Source: Pseudonocardia kunmingensis (GTDB lineage: Bacteria > Actinomycetota > Actinomycetes > Mycobacteriales > Pseudonocardiaceae). Taken from it: 64,000 nucleotides of DNA. This document shows positions 25,375 through 34,105 of the stretch, piece after piece (the first letter of the stretch is position 1; every line of letters starts with the position of its first letter). Both the position numbers and the translations under genes were made by a program. The stretch lies in contig NZ_VFPA01000005.1 of the NCBI RefSeq assembly GCF_006716445.1, positions 62,001 through 126,000 of the forward strand, written 5' to 3'. The notes below the pieces were generated by a model. That model was not told where the DNA came from. It saw nothing but the letters and a program-made list of their open reading frames with translations, and ran no database searches.

Positions 25375-28152
25375 TCAGCCGGTACCGACGGCGACCACGC
25401 CACGCCGGATCGTGGTGATCGCCGTGGCCGCCGCGCGTCCGACGCCGCTGTCGCGACCGGCGACCGCCGCGACCTGGTCGAGCAGGTCGAGCACCTGCCG
25501 GCACCAGCGGACGAAGTCACCGGCCGAGAGCTCCACGCCGTTCTGCTCGGCGGCGGTGAGCACGGCGGAGAGCGACTCCCCCCGGGCCCAGCGGTGCATC
25601 GGCCAGGCGAACCCGAGGTCCGGTTCGCGGGTGCGGTCGACGCGGTGGCGGCGTTCGTCGCCCTCGAGGTCGGCCCAGAGGCGCACCGTGGTGGCGAGCG
25701 CCTCGGAGACCGCGCCGGAGGGCACCCGGGGCATCGGCCCGTGGTCCCGCCGCGACTCGTAGACCAGCGCCGACACCACCGCGGCCAGCTCGGCGGGCTC
25801 CAGCCCGTCCCACGCGTCGTGGCGCAGGCACTCGGCGGTGAGCAGGTCGGACTCGCCCCACAGCCGGGCGAGGCGCTCGCCGTGCTCGGTGACCTGCTCG
25901 CCGTCGAGGTAGCCGCGCTCGGCGAGCAGCGCGCGGATGCGGTCGAACGCGCGGGCGAGCGAGTGCGTGGTGGCGCGGACCTTCTGCCGCAGCTGCTCGG
26001 TGTCGCGCTCCAGGCGGGCGTGCCGGTCGGCCCAGCGGGCGTGGGCCTCGCGGTCGTCGCAGCCGTGGCACGGGTGCGCTCGCAGCGCACGGCGCAGCGT
26101 GGCCAGCTCGGGGTCGTCGACGTTGCCGCCCCGTCCGCGCCGGCGCTGGGCAGGCGGGGCGACGATGCCGGTGTTGCGCAGCGACGAGGCGAGATCGCGG
26201 CGCACGCGGGGGGCCCGGTGGTCCACGCGCTTGGGCAGGCGCATGCGGCCCAGCGGCTCGACGGGGGCCGGGAAGTCGGCCGGTGAGAGGCGTCCCGCCC
26301 AGCGGTCCTCGCTCAGCACGAGCGGGCGCGGCTCGCCGCCGGGATCGAGGCCGGGGTCGAGCACCACGGCGAGCCCGGCCCGCCGGCCCGAGGGCACGGC
26401 GATGACGTCGCCGGGCCGCAGGGCCCGCAGCGAGTCGGCGGCGGCCTCGCGACGCTCGGTGACACCACGGCGTGACAGGGCCTTCTCCCGATCGCCGACG
26501 CGCCGGCGCAGGGCGGCGTACTCGGCGAAGTCACCGAGGTGGCACTCCATCGAGCGCGCGTACCCGTCGAGGGCCTCGACGTTGCGCTCGATCCGGCGGG
26601 CCAGCCCGACGACCGAACGGTCGGCCTGGAACTGCCCGAACGACAGCTCCAGCAGATCGCGCGCGGCCTCGGTGCCCAGGCGCCCCACGAGGTTGACCGC
26701 CATGTTGTAGCCGGGCCGGAACGAGCTGCGCAGCGGGTACGTGCGGGTCGAGGCCAGCCCGGCGACCTGCTCCGGGTCGACGCCGGGCTGCCAGACGACG
26801 ACCGCGTGGCCCTCGACGTCGATACCCCGGCGGCCGGCGCGGCCCGTCAGCTGGGTGTACTCGCCGGGCGTCAGCTCGGCGTGCGACTCGCCGTTGAACT
26901 TGACCAGCCGCTCCAGCACCACGGTGCGCGCGGGCATGTTGATGCCCAGGGCGAGCGTCTCGGTGGCGAACACGGCCCGCACGAGCCCGCGGACGAACAG
27001 CTCCTCGACCGTCTCCTTGAACGCCGGCAGCATGCCGGCGTGGTGCGCCGCGACACCGCGTTCGAGGGCCTCGAGCCACTCCCAGTAGCCCAGGACGGCG
27101 AGGTCGGCGTGCGGGAGGTCGGCGGTGCGGCGCTCGACGGTGCGCCGGATCTCGGCGGCCTCGTCCTCGGTGGTGAGCCGCAGCCCCGAGCGCACGCACT
27201 GCCCGACGGCCGCGTCGCACCCGGCCCGGCTGAACACGAAGGTGATCGCCGGGAGCAGCCCGTCGCGGTCGAGGCGGTCGATCACGGTGGTGCGTGACGG
27301 CGGGCGGAACCCGGTGCGGCGCGGCGGGCCGCCGGTGCGCCCCCGACCACGTCCTCCGCGGTCCCAGTGCGTGATCGCGCTCTGCCGTTCCAGGTCGCGG
27401 GCGTGGCGGACGAGGTCCGGGTCGACCTGCAGCCCGCCCTCGGCGTCCTCGCCCGCGAACAGGTCGAGCAGCCGGTTGCCGAGCATGACGTGCTGCCACA
27501 GCGGCACCGGCCGGTGCTCGTCGACGACGACCGTGGTGTCGCCGCGCACGGTGACCAGCCAGTCACCGAACTCCTCGGCGTTGCTCACGGTGGCCGACAG
27601 GCTGACGAGCGAGACGTGCTCGGGCAGCTGGAGGATGACCTCCTCCCACACCGCGCCGCGGAACCGGTCGGCGAGGTAGTGCACCTCGTCCATCACGACG
27701 TAGCCGAGGTGCTCCAGCTGCCGGGAGCCTGCGTAGATCATGTTGCGCAGCACCTCGGTGGTCATCACGACCACCTGGGCGTCGCCGTTGATCGCGCTGT
27801 CCCCGGTTAGCAGCCCGACGGCGGACGCGCCGTGACGTTCGACGAGGTCGGCGTACTTCTGGTTGGACAGCGCCTTGATCGGCGTCGTGTAGAAGCACTT
27901 CTGCCCCTGCGCGAGCGCGAGGTGCACGGCGAACTCGCCGACGACGGTCTTCCCGGCGCCGGTCGGGGCGCAGACGAGCACGCCGTGCCCGTCCTCGAGG
28001 GCGGAGCAGGCGCTGTGCTGGAACCCGTCGAGCTCGAACGGGAGCGTCTGCACGAACTCGGTGAGCCGGGGTCGTGCGGCGCGGCTCCGGGCGGCGGCGT
28101 AGGCATCCGCGGGAGCAGACTGGCTGCTGGCCACACCCCCAGGCTTCCACAT
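25375..28152 (-). CDS. helY: Ski2-like DEAD/DEAH helicase HelY
   Basis: About 925 residues, close to the 906 of M. tuberculosis HelY. Walker A is CAPTGAGKTVVGEF, the DEVH box is VMDEVHYLADR, and SLSATVSN (motif III), AVFATETLALGINMPART and QLTGRAGRRGID (motifs V and VI) are all present. The C-terminal half carries the Ski2/Mtr4-type domain with a conserved CHGCDDREAH metal-like cluster. It probably unwinds structured RNA or DNA. The start is ATG 28152 or GTG 28134; the frame open to 28482 overlaps the divergent gene. It sits upstream of tatC as in mycobacteria. Confidence 0.92.
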   Translation of the reverse strand: MWKPGGVASSQSAPADAYAAARSRAARPRLTEFVQTLPFELDGFQHSACSALEDGHGVLVCAPTGAGKTVVGEFAVHLALAQGQKCFYTTPIKALSNQKYADLVERHGASAVGLLTGDSAINGDAQVVVMTTEVLRNMIYAGSRQLEHLGYVVMDEVHYLADRFRGAVWEEVILQLPEHVSLVSLSATVSNAEEFGDWLVTVRGDTTVVVDEHRPVPLWQHVMLGNRLLDLFAGEDAEGGLQVDPDLVRHARDLERQSAITHWDRGGRGRGRTGGPPRRTGFRPPSRTTVIDRLDRDGLLPAITFVFSRAGCDAAVGQCVRSGLRLTTEDEAAEIRRTVERRTADLPHADLAVLGYWEWLEALERGVAAHHAGMLPAFKETVEELFVRGLVRAVFATETLALGINMPARTVVLERLVKFNGESHAELTPGEYTQLTGRAGRRGIDVEGHAVVVWQPGVDPEQVAGLASTRTYPLRSSFRPGYNMAVNLVGRLGTEAARDLLELSFGQFQADRSVVGLARRIERNVEALDGYARSMECHLGDFAEYAALRRRVGDREKALSRRGVTERREAAADSLRALRPGDVIAVPSGRRAGLAVVLDPGLDPGGEPRPLVLSEDRWAGRLSPADFPAPVEPLGRMRLPKRVDHRAPRVRRDLASSLRNTGIVAPPAQRRRGRGGNVDDPELATLRRALRAHPCHGCDDREAHARWADRHARLERDTEQLRQKVRATTHSLARAFDRIRALLAERGYLDGEQVTEHGERLARLWGESDLLTAECLRHDAWDGLEPAELAAVVSALVYESRRDHGPMPRVPSGAVSEALATTVRLWADLEGDERRHRVDRTREPDLGFAWPMHRWARGESLSAVLTAAEQNGVELSAGDFVRWCRQVLDLLDQVAAVAGRDSGVGRAAATAITTIRRGVVAVGTG

Positions 28153-28194
28153 GGGCTGCCCGGGGACCGGGAGTGGCCGCTCACACGTCGTGTC

Positions 28195-28701
28195 ATGATC
28201 GGCGACATGGCCCTCCCGCTGGCAGCCACCGCTCCCCCGTTCGTCGAGATCGCGCACCGCGTGGTCTGGGCCACCGCCGCGACCGTCGACCCGCAGGGCC
28301 GGCCCTGGACGCGCGTGCTGCACCCGATCTGGGAGTGGGACGGCGAGCGGCTCACCGGCTGGGTCGCGACCGGGCCGACGCCCACGAAGCGGGCCCACCT
28401 CGCGGCGCACCCGTACGTGTCGCTGACCTACTGGCACCCGTCCCAGGACACGGCGTCGGCCCACTGCCGCGCGTCGCTGCACACCGACGACGCCACGCGC
28501 ACCGCGGTGTGGGAGCGCTTCGTCTCCGGCCCCGAGCCCGTCGGCTACGACCCGGCGGTCGTCCCGCCGTGGAAGGACGGCCCGCTCACCCCCGGCTTCG
28601 CCGCCCTGCGCCTGGAGCCGTGGCAGCTGCGGGTCCAGCCGGCCGCGGTCCTGCTCGAGGGCAAGGGCGAGCTGATCCGGGAGTGGCGCGAGGCGGGGTG
28701 A
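28195..28701 (+). CDS. Pyridoxamine 5'-phosphate oxidase-like flavin-binding protein
   Basis: 168 residues of split-barrel fold: VWATAATVDPQGRPWTRVLHPIWEWDG then PTPTKRAHLAAHPYVSLTYWHP, typical of actinobacterial FMN- or F420-dependent pyridoxamine-oxidase-like proteins. It begins at ATG 28195 (or 28207), only 43 bp from the divergent helY start, with no ribosome site, so a leaderless transcript is likely. The cofactor and substrate cannot be settled by eye. Confidence 0.75.
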   Translation: MIGDMALPLAATAPPFVEIAHRVVWATAATVDPQGRPWTRVLHPIWEWDGERLTGWVATGPTPTKRAHLAAHPYVSLTYWHPSQDTASAHCRASLHTDDATRTAVWERFVSGPEPVGYDPAVVPPWKDGPLTPGFAALRLEPWQLRVQPAAVLLEGKGELIREWREAG

Positions 28702-28723
28702 TCGCCCACTGCCATGATCCGCG

Positions 28724-28769
28724 GTATCGGTTGCCCATTGCTGCAGTCACGACCACGGGCAACCGATAC
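28724..28769. terminator. Bidirectional hairpin between convergent genes
   Basis: GTATCGGTTGCCC and GGGCAACCGATAC form a perfect 13-bp inverted repeat around a 20-nt loop. It sits between the stops of the flavin-binding protein (28701) and tatC (28790) and can terminate transcription from both sides. Confidence 0.72.
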
Positions 28770-28789
28770 TTCAGATCTTGGTCCGCGGG

Positions 28790-29770
28790 TCAGGTCACGT
28801 CGTCCAGGCGCCGGGTCTCGCCGGAGGCCGGCGTGGGATCGAGAACGCTCGGACTGGTGTCGATGGCGCTCGGTGAGGTGTCGATGGCGCTCGGGGTGGT
28901 GTCGATCGGGCTCGGGGCGTCCGGATCCCAGTCGTCCCAGCCCTCGGCGGCCCGCCTGCGTTCGCGGCGCCGGTCGTTGATCCGGGTGATCTGGATGGCG
29001 AGCTCGAACAGCACCACCAGCGCGACGGCCAGCGCGATCATCGAGATCGGGTCCTGGCCCGGCGTGGCGATCGCGGCGAACGCGAACAGGCCGAAGGTCA
29101 GCCCGCGCCGCCAGGCCTTGAGCTGGGCGTAGCTGATCACACCCGCGACGTTGAGCATCACCACGAGCAGCGGCAGCTCGAAGCTCACACCGAAGATCAG
29201 CAACAGGGCGATCACGAACGAGAAGTACTGGTCGCCCGACAGCGCGGTGGTCTGGATCTCCGAACCGATGGTCAGCAGGAAGCCCAGACCCTGGGTGATC
29301 ACCGCGTACGCGAGCACGGCGCCGGCCACGAACAGCACCGAGGCCACCGACACGAACGACAGCGCGTAGCGCTTCTCCTTCGCGTGGAGGCCCGGCACGA
29401 TGAACGCCCAGAGCTGGTAGAGCCACACGGGGCACGCCATCACGACACCCGCCGTGGCGGCGACCTTGAGGCGCAGCGCGAACTGGTCGAACGGGCCGGT
29501 GCCGAGCAGGGTGCAACTGCCGTCGGCCGTGAACACCGCACGGGACGCCGGGGGCAATGCGCAGTACGGGCCCTTGAGCAGCTCACCCAGGCTGGGCATC
29601 CCGAAGAACGCCACGGCGAACCAGATGTACCCGAAGACCGTGGTGATCACGATCGCGACGAGCGCGACCGTCAGGCGGTTGCGGAGCTCGTACAGGTGCT
29701 CGACGAGGGACATCGTGCCGTCGGGGCTTTTGGGCCGCCTGTCCGCACGGCGGAGCGGAAATCGAGCCAC
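28790..29770 (-). CDS. tatC: Sec-independent protein translocase TatC
   Basis: 326 residues with six transmembrane helices. The N-terminal MSLVEHLYELRNRL carries the conserved Glu and Arg for twin-arginine recognition, and the mid-chain stretch from PVWLYQLWAFIVPGL onward includes the invariant Phe-Pro-rich loop. TatC is the receptor of the Tat exporter. The last 65 residues are an acidic, Ser/Thr/Pro-rich tail not needed by the core family. Nine bp separate its GTG start from the tatA stop, so tatA-tatC are cotranscribed. Confidence 0.95.
   Translation of the reverse strand: MARFPLRRADRRPKSPDGTMSLVEHLYELRNRLTVALVAIVITTVFGYIWFAVAFFGMPSLGELLKGPYCALPPASRAVFTADGSCTLLGTGPFDQFALRLKVAATAGVVMACPVWLYQLWAFIVPGLHAKEKRYALSFVSVASVLFVAGAVLAYAVITQGLGFLLTIGSEIQTTALSGDQYFSFVIALLLIFGVSFELPLLVVMLNVAGVISYAQLKAWRRGLTFGLFAFAAIATPGQDPISMIALAVALVVLFELAIQITRINDRRRERRRAAEGWDDWDPDAPSPIDTTPSAIDTSPSAIDTSPSVLDPTPASGETRRLDDVT
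28856..28918. repeat. Three 21-bp tandem repeats inside tatC
   Basis: GGTGTCGATGGCGCTCGGTGA, then GGTGTCGATGGCGCTCGGGGT, then GGTGTCGATCGGGCTCGGGGC, with a degenerate fourth unit before 28856. On the reverse strand each encodes a seven-residue (T/S)PSxIDT unit in the cytoplasmic tail of TatC. Confidence 0.8.
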
Positions 29771-29778
29771 CGCAGGTG

Positions 29779-30084
29779 CTACTGGACGGAGCTGCCCGAA
29801 CCCGGCTGGGAGGCGCGGGCCGGATCTGCCGCCTTCTCCTGCGCCGGGGCCTCGGAGCGGGTCTTGGCCTCAGGGAGCGCCTGCGGGGTCGACGGCGCGG
29901 CGGAGTCGGCCTGCTTGTCGTCCGACTTCGCGGCCTCGTCGCTCTTCATGCCCTTCATCTCGCCCTTGAAGACGCGGGCGGACTGGCCGATCGAGCGGGC
30001 CATGTCAGGGAGGCGCTTGGCGCCAAACAGGAGTACCAGGATCCCGATGAGGATCACGAACTCCCAGCCACCGAGGCTCGGCAT
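29779..30084 (-). CDS. tatA: Sec-independent protein translocase TatA
   Basis: 101 residues: one N-terminal helix (GGWEFVILIGILVLLFGAKR), the FGAKRLPD hinge and amphipathic helix (MARSIGQSARVFKGEMKGM) of TatA, and a disordered Ser/Ala/Gln tail. TatA oligomers form the Tat translocation path. ATG 30084 has GGAAGGA upstream; the longer open frame is spurious. tatC follows directly. Confidence 0.94.
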   Translation of the reverse strand: MPSLGGWEFVILIGILVLLFGAKRLPDMARSIGQSARVFKGEMKGMKSDEAAKSDDKQADSAAPSTPQALPEAKTRSEAPAQEKAADPARASQPGSGSSVQ

Positions 30085-30121
30085 GGTTCTCGTCCTTCCG
30101 CCGTCTGCAGTCGAGCGAAGT

Positions 30122-30385
30122 CTACGCGGTCGTGGAAGGGAGGGAATGGGTGCCGATCGCCGCCGGCGTCCGCTCGCCCTCGGCCGCAGCCGGCCGCCGC
30201 GCATCGCGCAACGCGCGGAGTGCGGCGGCACCTCGTACCACCCGGTCCTGCAAGGCGGTCCGCGCGCGGACGAACCTCGCGATCGGCCGCTGCACGATGA
30301 CGACGAGCGCAACGAGCAGCACCACGCCCACGCCCGCTACGACCAGCGCTGGCAACACCCGGCGCACCTCCCTCTCCGCGTCCAC
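30122..30385 (-). CDS. Small single-helix membrane protein
   Basis: 87 residues: an acidic N-terminus, a hydrophobic helix (VLPALVVAGVGVVLLVALVVIV, about 10-31), then a basic Arg/Ala-rich cytoplasmic region. GTG at 30385 with GGAG close upstream. It lies between pafC and tatA on the same strand (93 and 37 bp gaps). No family recognised. The placement suggests a link to the Tat operon, but nothing in sequence proves it. Confidence 0.55.
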   Translation of the reverse strand: MDAEREVRRVLPALVVAGVGVVLLVALVVIVQRPIARFVRARTALQDRVVRGAAALRALRDARRPAAAEGERTPAAIGTHSLPSTTA

Positions 30386-30478
30386 CTGCTCCGTGCCCGG
30401 CAGCCCGGGAACCTACCGCCGGCGCACGCGCGTGTGACTCCCATGCTCGCAGGCGCGCGACCCGCCGGGGAGGGGACC

Positions 30479-31438
30479 TCACTCCTCGCCGGCGCTCTCC
30501 AGCGCCTCACGCGCCCTGCGTGCGACGGCCTCCACCAGCTCCGGCGGCTCCTGCAGCCGGGCGCCGCCGCCGAGGCCGAGCACGAGCCGCACCAGCCACG
30601 CCGGGTCCGCGTAGCGCAACCGCACCTGCACGCGCTCGTCACCCAGCTCCACGACCTCGTCGACCGGGTAGTACTCGGCCACCCAGCGCGCCTCCCGCTC
30701 CAGCAGCAGCACCGCCGAGCGGTGTTCGGCGCTGGGCCGGAACAGCCCCTCGGACACGTCGGTGGGCTCCGCGTCCGGCGGTGGGGCGGCGGGCTCGTCG
30801 AGCACGGCGACGTCCTCGACCCGGTCCAGGCGGAACAGCCGCACGGCCTCGGCCCGCCGGCACCATGCCTCCAGGTAGCCGCGGCCGTCGACGATCAGCA
30901 GCCGCATCGGGTCGATCGTGCGCTGCGAGACCGCGTCCCGGCCGGCGGTGTAGTAGACGATGCGCAACGCCCGGCCGGCCGCGAGGGCCTGCCGCACCGC
31001 GGCCGTGGTGTCGGCCTCCTCGCGGGTGGGCGCATCCATGGCGACGCCCGCGAACCCCGCGTCGCCGACGGCCTGCTCGACCTTGGCCGCGGCCCGGCGG
31101 ACCGCGGCCGTGTCGGCCACGCCGGGGACGTCCGCGAGCGTGCGCAGCGCCATCAGCAGCGCGGTGGCCTCGGCCGTGGTGAGCCGCAGCGGGCGGCGCA
31201 TGCCTGCGTCGTGGGTGACCGTGACGGTGTCGCCGGAGAAGGACAGGTCGACCAGGTCGCCGGGCCCGTAGCCGGGCAGCCCGCACATCCACAGCAGCTC
31301 CAGGTCGCGGCGCAGCTGCCGCTCGGAGATGCCGAAGTCGGCGGCCGCCTCCGCCACCGGGATGCCCGGGCGCGCGAGCAGGTAGGGCACCAGCGACAGC
31401 AGCCGCGGGAGCCGCTCGGTGACCCCGCCCGTGCTCAT
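30479..31438 (-). CDS. pafC: PafC, WYL-domain transcriptional regulator
   Basis: 319 residues with an N-terminal helix-turn-helix (VAEAAADFGISERQLRRDLELL, about 28-50), a WYL domain and a C-terminal WCX extension. PafC pairs with PafB; in mycobacteria the complex turns on most RecA-independent DNA-damage genes. ATG 31438 overlaps the pafB stop (ATGA), so the two are translated together, consistent with a heteromer. The reading frame upstream of 31438 belongs to a shadow of pafB. Confidence 0.92.
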   Translation of the reverse strand: MSTGGVTERLPRLLSLVPYLLARPGIPVAEAAADFGISERQLRRDLELLWMCGLPGYGPGDLVDLSFSGDTVTVTHDAGMRRPLRLTTAEATALLMALRTLADVPGVADTAAVRRAAAKVEQAVGDAGFAGVAMDAPTREEADTTAAVRQALAAGRALRIVYYTAGRDAVSQRTIDPMRLLIVDGRGYLEAWCRRAEAVRLFRLDRVEDVAVLDEPAAPPPDAEPTDVSEGLFRPSAEHRSAVLLLEREARWVAEYYPVDEVVELGDERVQVRLRYADPAWLVRLVLGLGGGARLQEPPELVEAVARRAREALESAGEE

Positions 31439-32427
31439 GTGCGTGCCAAGGGCTCGGTGTGGGCCGCCACCGAGGCCGCCCAGTTGGCGCGGACGGCCGC
31501 GGCGAGGCGCTGCGGCGCGAGCACGGCCACGTCCGGGCCGTGGCCCGCGACCCAGCGGGCGAGGGTCTCCAGGGCGCGCAGCTCCATCTCGACCTCGTCG
31601 CCGTCGCGCCCGGCGTGGGTGCGCCGTCCGACGACACGACCGAGGCGGCGCAGGCCGTGGGCGCGACCGTCGGCGATCCAGACGCGGGCGGTGTCGGTGG
31701 CCGCGGGCGGCTCCACGCTCTGCCGGACCATGCCCATCGGGTCCGCCCCCTCCGGCACCCGGACGGCGCCCGCGGGCCCGATCGCACGGATCGGCTCCAT
31801 GATCCGGGAGACGCGGAACGAGCGCGGCGCCCCGCGGTCGCGGTCGTACCCGGTGAGGTACCAGCGACCGCGCCACGACACCACGCCCCACGGCTCGACC
31901 GTGCGCCGCTGGACGGGGCCGCCGACGCCGCCGCGCTGGTGGTCGAACGTGACGGCCCGGCCGGCGCGCACCGCCGCGAGCAGCGGCGCGAACGCGGGGT
32001 CGGCGGCACGCACGCGCGGCTGGACGCGGCCCTGCTCCTCGTCGACCTCGACGCCGGCCGCGCGCAGCTTCACCAGCGCGCCGTGGGCGGGCGCGGCGAG
32101 CTCCGGGGAGTCCCACAGCCGGGCGGCCAGCGCGACGGCCGCGGCCTCGTCCGGTTCGAGCTCGATGTCGCCGAGCTCGTAGTCCTGGCGGGCGATGCGG
32201 TAGCCGTCGACGGTGTCGAAGCTGGACCGCCTGCCCGTCTCCAGCGGCACGCCGAGCTCGCGCAGCTCGGCCTTGTCGCGCTCGAACATCCGGAAGAACG
32301 CCTCGTCACCGCGCGCGTCGGCGTAGCCGGGCACGATCTGGCGGATGCGCTCGGCGGTGAGGAACTGCCTGGTGGACAGCAGGCAGAGCACCAGGTTCAC
32401 CAGCCGCTCGGCCCGGGCAGACGACAC
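31435..32427 (-). CDS. pafB: PafB, WYL-domain transcriptional regulator
   Basis: 330 residues: an N-terminal winged helix (LVLCLLSTRQFLTAERIRQIV), an F-x-R-D-K-A-E-L-R-E-L-G-V-P-L segment, a WYL core (YLTGYDRDRGAPRSFRVSRI) and a WCX region. Partner of PafC in the DNA-damage response. It lies 66 bp downstream of pafA, the canonical pafABC order. Despite its name it is not needed for Pup ligation itself. Confidence 0.93.
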   Translation of the reverse strand: MSSARAERLVNLVLCLLSTRQFLTAERIRQIVPGYADARGDEAFFRMFERDKAELRELGVPLETGRRSSFDTVDGYRIARQDYELGDIELEPDEAAAVALAARLWDSPELAAPAHGALVKLRAAGVEVDEEQGRVQPRVRAADPAFAPLLAAVRAGRAVTFDHQRGGVGGPVQRRTVEPWGVVSWRGRWYLTGYDRDRGAPRSFRVSRIMEPIRAIGPAGAVRVPEGADPMGMVRQSVEPPAATDTARVWIADGRAHGLRRLGRVVGRRTHAGRDGDEVEMELRALETLARWVAGHGPDVAVLAPQRLAAAVRANWAASVAAHTEPLART

Positions 32428-32493
32428 CTCGGAATCGTACGACCGTCCACGGCGGGCCCGTGGGCGACCGGCGGAAAGGCCCTCGTGGGTGGC

Positions 32494-33855
32494 CTACAAG
32501 GAGGCGATCAAGCGCTCCACCCGCTCGTCGACCGCCCGGAACGGGTCCTTGCACAGCACGGTGCGCTGGGCCTGGTCGTTGAGCTTGAGGTGCACCCAGT
32601 CGACGGTGAAGTCGCGGCCCGCGGCCTGGGCGGCGGCGATGAAGTCGCCGCGCAGCTTGGCCCGGGTGGTCTGCGGCGGCGTGTCCTTCGCGGCCTCGAT
32701 CTCGCCGTCGTCGGTGACGCGGTCGACCATTCCCTTGCGCTGCAGCAGGTCGAACAGCCCCCGGCCGCGGCGGATGTCGTGGTAGGCCAGGTCGAGCTGG
32801 GCGATCCGGGGGTTGGCGAGGTCGAGGTTGTTGCGCTCCCGGTAGCGCTCCACGAGCCGGTGCTTGATGGCCCAGTCGATCTCGCGGTCGATCAGCGACA
32901 GGTTCTGCGTCTCGACGGCGTCCAGGGCGCGGCCCCACAGGTCCAGCACGCGCGCGATCGTCGGGTCGGTGGTGCCGCGGGTGGCGACGTGCTCGACGGC
33001 CTTGGCGTGGTACTCGCGCTGGATGTCGAGCGCGCTCGCCTCGCGCCCGCCCGCCAGGCGGACGGTGCGGCGGCCGGTGAGGTCGTGGCTGATCTCGCGG
33101 ATGGCGCGGATCGGGTTGTCGAGGGTGAAGTCGCGGAACTGCACCCCCGCCTCGATCATCTCCAGCACGAGCGTGGCCGAGCCGACCTTGAGCAGGGTGG
33201 TGACCTCGGACATGTTCGAGTCGCCGACGATGACGTGCAGGCGGCGGTAGCGTTCGGCGTCGGCGTGCGGCTCGTCGCGGGTGTTGATGATCGGCCGGGA
33301 GCGGGTGGTGGCGCTCGAGACGCCCTCCCAGATGTGCTCCGCGCGCTGGGACAGGCAGTACACGGCGCCGCGCGGGGTCTGCAGCACCTTGCCCGCGCCG
33401 CAGATCAGCTGCCGGGTGACGAGGAACGGCAGCAGCACGTCGGCGATCCGGGAGAACTCCCCTGCCCGTGCGACCAGGTAGTTCTCGTGGCAGCCGTAGG
33501 AGTTGCCCGCGGAGTCGGTGTTGTTCTTGAACAGGTAGATGTCGCCGCCGATGCCCTCGTCGACCAGCCGGCGTTCGGCGTCGACGAGCAGGTCCTCGAG
33601 GATCCGCTCGCCCGCCTTGTCGTGGGCGACGAGCTGGGCCAGCGAGTCGCACTCGGCGGTGGCGTACTCGGGGTGGCTGCCGACGTCCAGGTAGAGCCGG
33701 GCGCCGTTGCGCAGGAAGACGTTCGACGAGCGCCCCCACGACACCACCCGGCGGAACAGGTAGCGCGCGACCTCGTCGGGCGAGAGACGCCGCTGTCCGT
33801 GGAAGGTGCACGTGACCCCGAACTCGGTCTCGACACCATAGATCCGCCGCTGCAT
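32494..33855 (-). CDS. pafA: Pup--protein ligase PafA
   Basis: 453 residues beginning MQRRIYGVETEFGVTC with the catalytic ATP-binding Glu of the glutamine-synthetase-like fold. Conserved LYLDVGSHPEYAT carries the active-site Asp, KNNTDSAGNSYGCHENYL the nucleotide-binding loop and RIINTRDEPHAD-like text the metal site. PafA phosphorylates the C-terminal Glu of Pup and joins it to substrate lysines. ATG at 33855; 250 bp of non-coding DNA upstream hold its promoter and repeat copy 3. Confidence 0.96.
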   Translation of the reverse strand: MQRRIYGVETEFGVTCTFHGQRRLSPDEVARYLFRRVVSWGRSSNVFLRNGARLYLDVGSHPEYATAECDSLAQLVAHDKAGERILEDLLVDAERRLVDEGIGGDIYLFKNNTDSAGNSYGCHENYLVARAGEFSRIADVLLPFLVTRQLICGAGKVLQTPRGAVYCLSQRAEHIWEGVSSATTRSRPIINTRDEPHADAERYRRLHVIVGDSNMSEVTTLLKVGSATLVLEMIEAGVQFRDFTLDNPIRAIREISHDLTGRRTVRLAGGREASALDIQREYHAKAVEHVATRGTTDPTIARVLDLWGRALDAVETQNLSLIDREIDWAIKHRLVERYRERNNLDLANPRIAQLDLAYHDIRRGRGLFDLLQRKGMVDRVTDDGEIEAAKDTPPQTTRAKLRGDFIAAAQAAGRDFTVDWVHLKLNDQAQRTVLCKDPFRAVDERVERLIASL

Positions 33856-33975
33856 CCCGCCAGCGTAAGCGGAGAGAGCCCACTCGTGTCACGCCTGTGA
33901 CGGCGCGGCTTCGGCGCGTCGCCGCGGAATCCGCGCCGGCACGGCTCGTGCGGTGGCCACGCGCCGCCCCGCACG

Positions 33976-34024
33976 GACGAACGGCACTCTCGTCGGCTAG
34001 GTAGCGACGAATGTGCCGTTCGTT
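33976..34024. repeat. 49-bp palindromic repeat, copy 3 (diverged)
   Basis: Left arm identical to copies 1 and 2; loop CTAGGTAG; right arm CGACGAATGTGCCGTTCGTT pairs less well. It lies between the divergent starts of pafA and the PAP2/lipid-kinase gene, so it cannot be a terminator for either. Confidence 0.8.
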
Positions 34025-34105
34025 GCGCCGGGGCCTCAGCCGCCGCTCAGCCGGCCACCGTGGCTCCGTGCGGGCGGCGCGGGCGGCCCTGCGTAGGGTC
34101 GCGAC

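Noticed and set aside
33856..34105. Small gene between pafA and the PAP2 gene
   Set aside because: No start with a ribosome site and no conserved text; the interval holds promoters and repeat copy 3.
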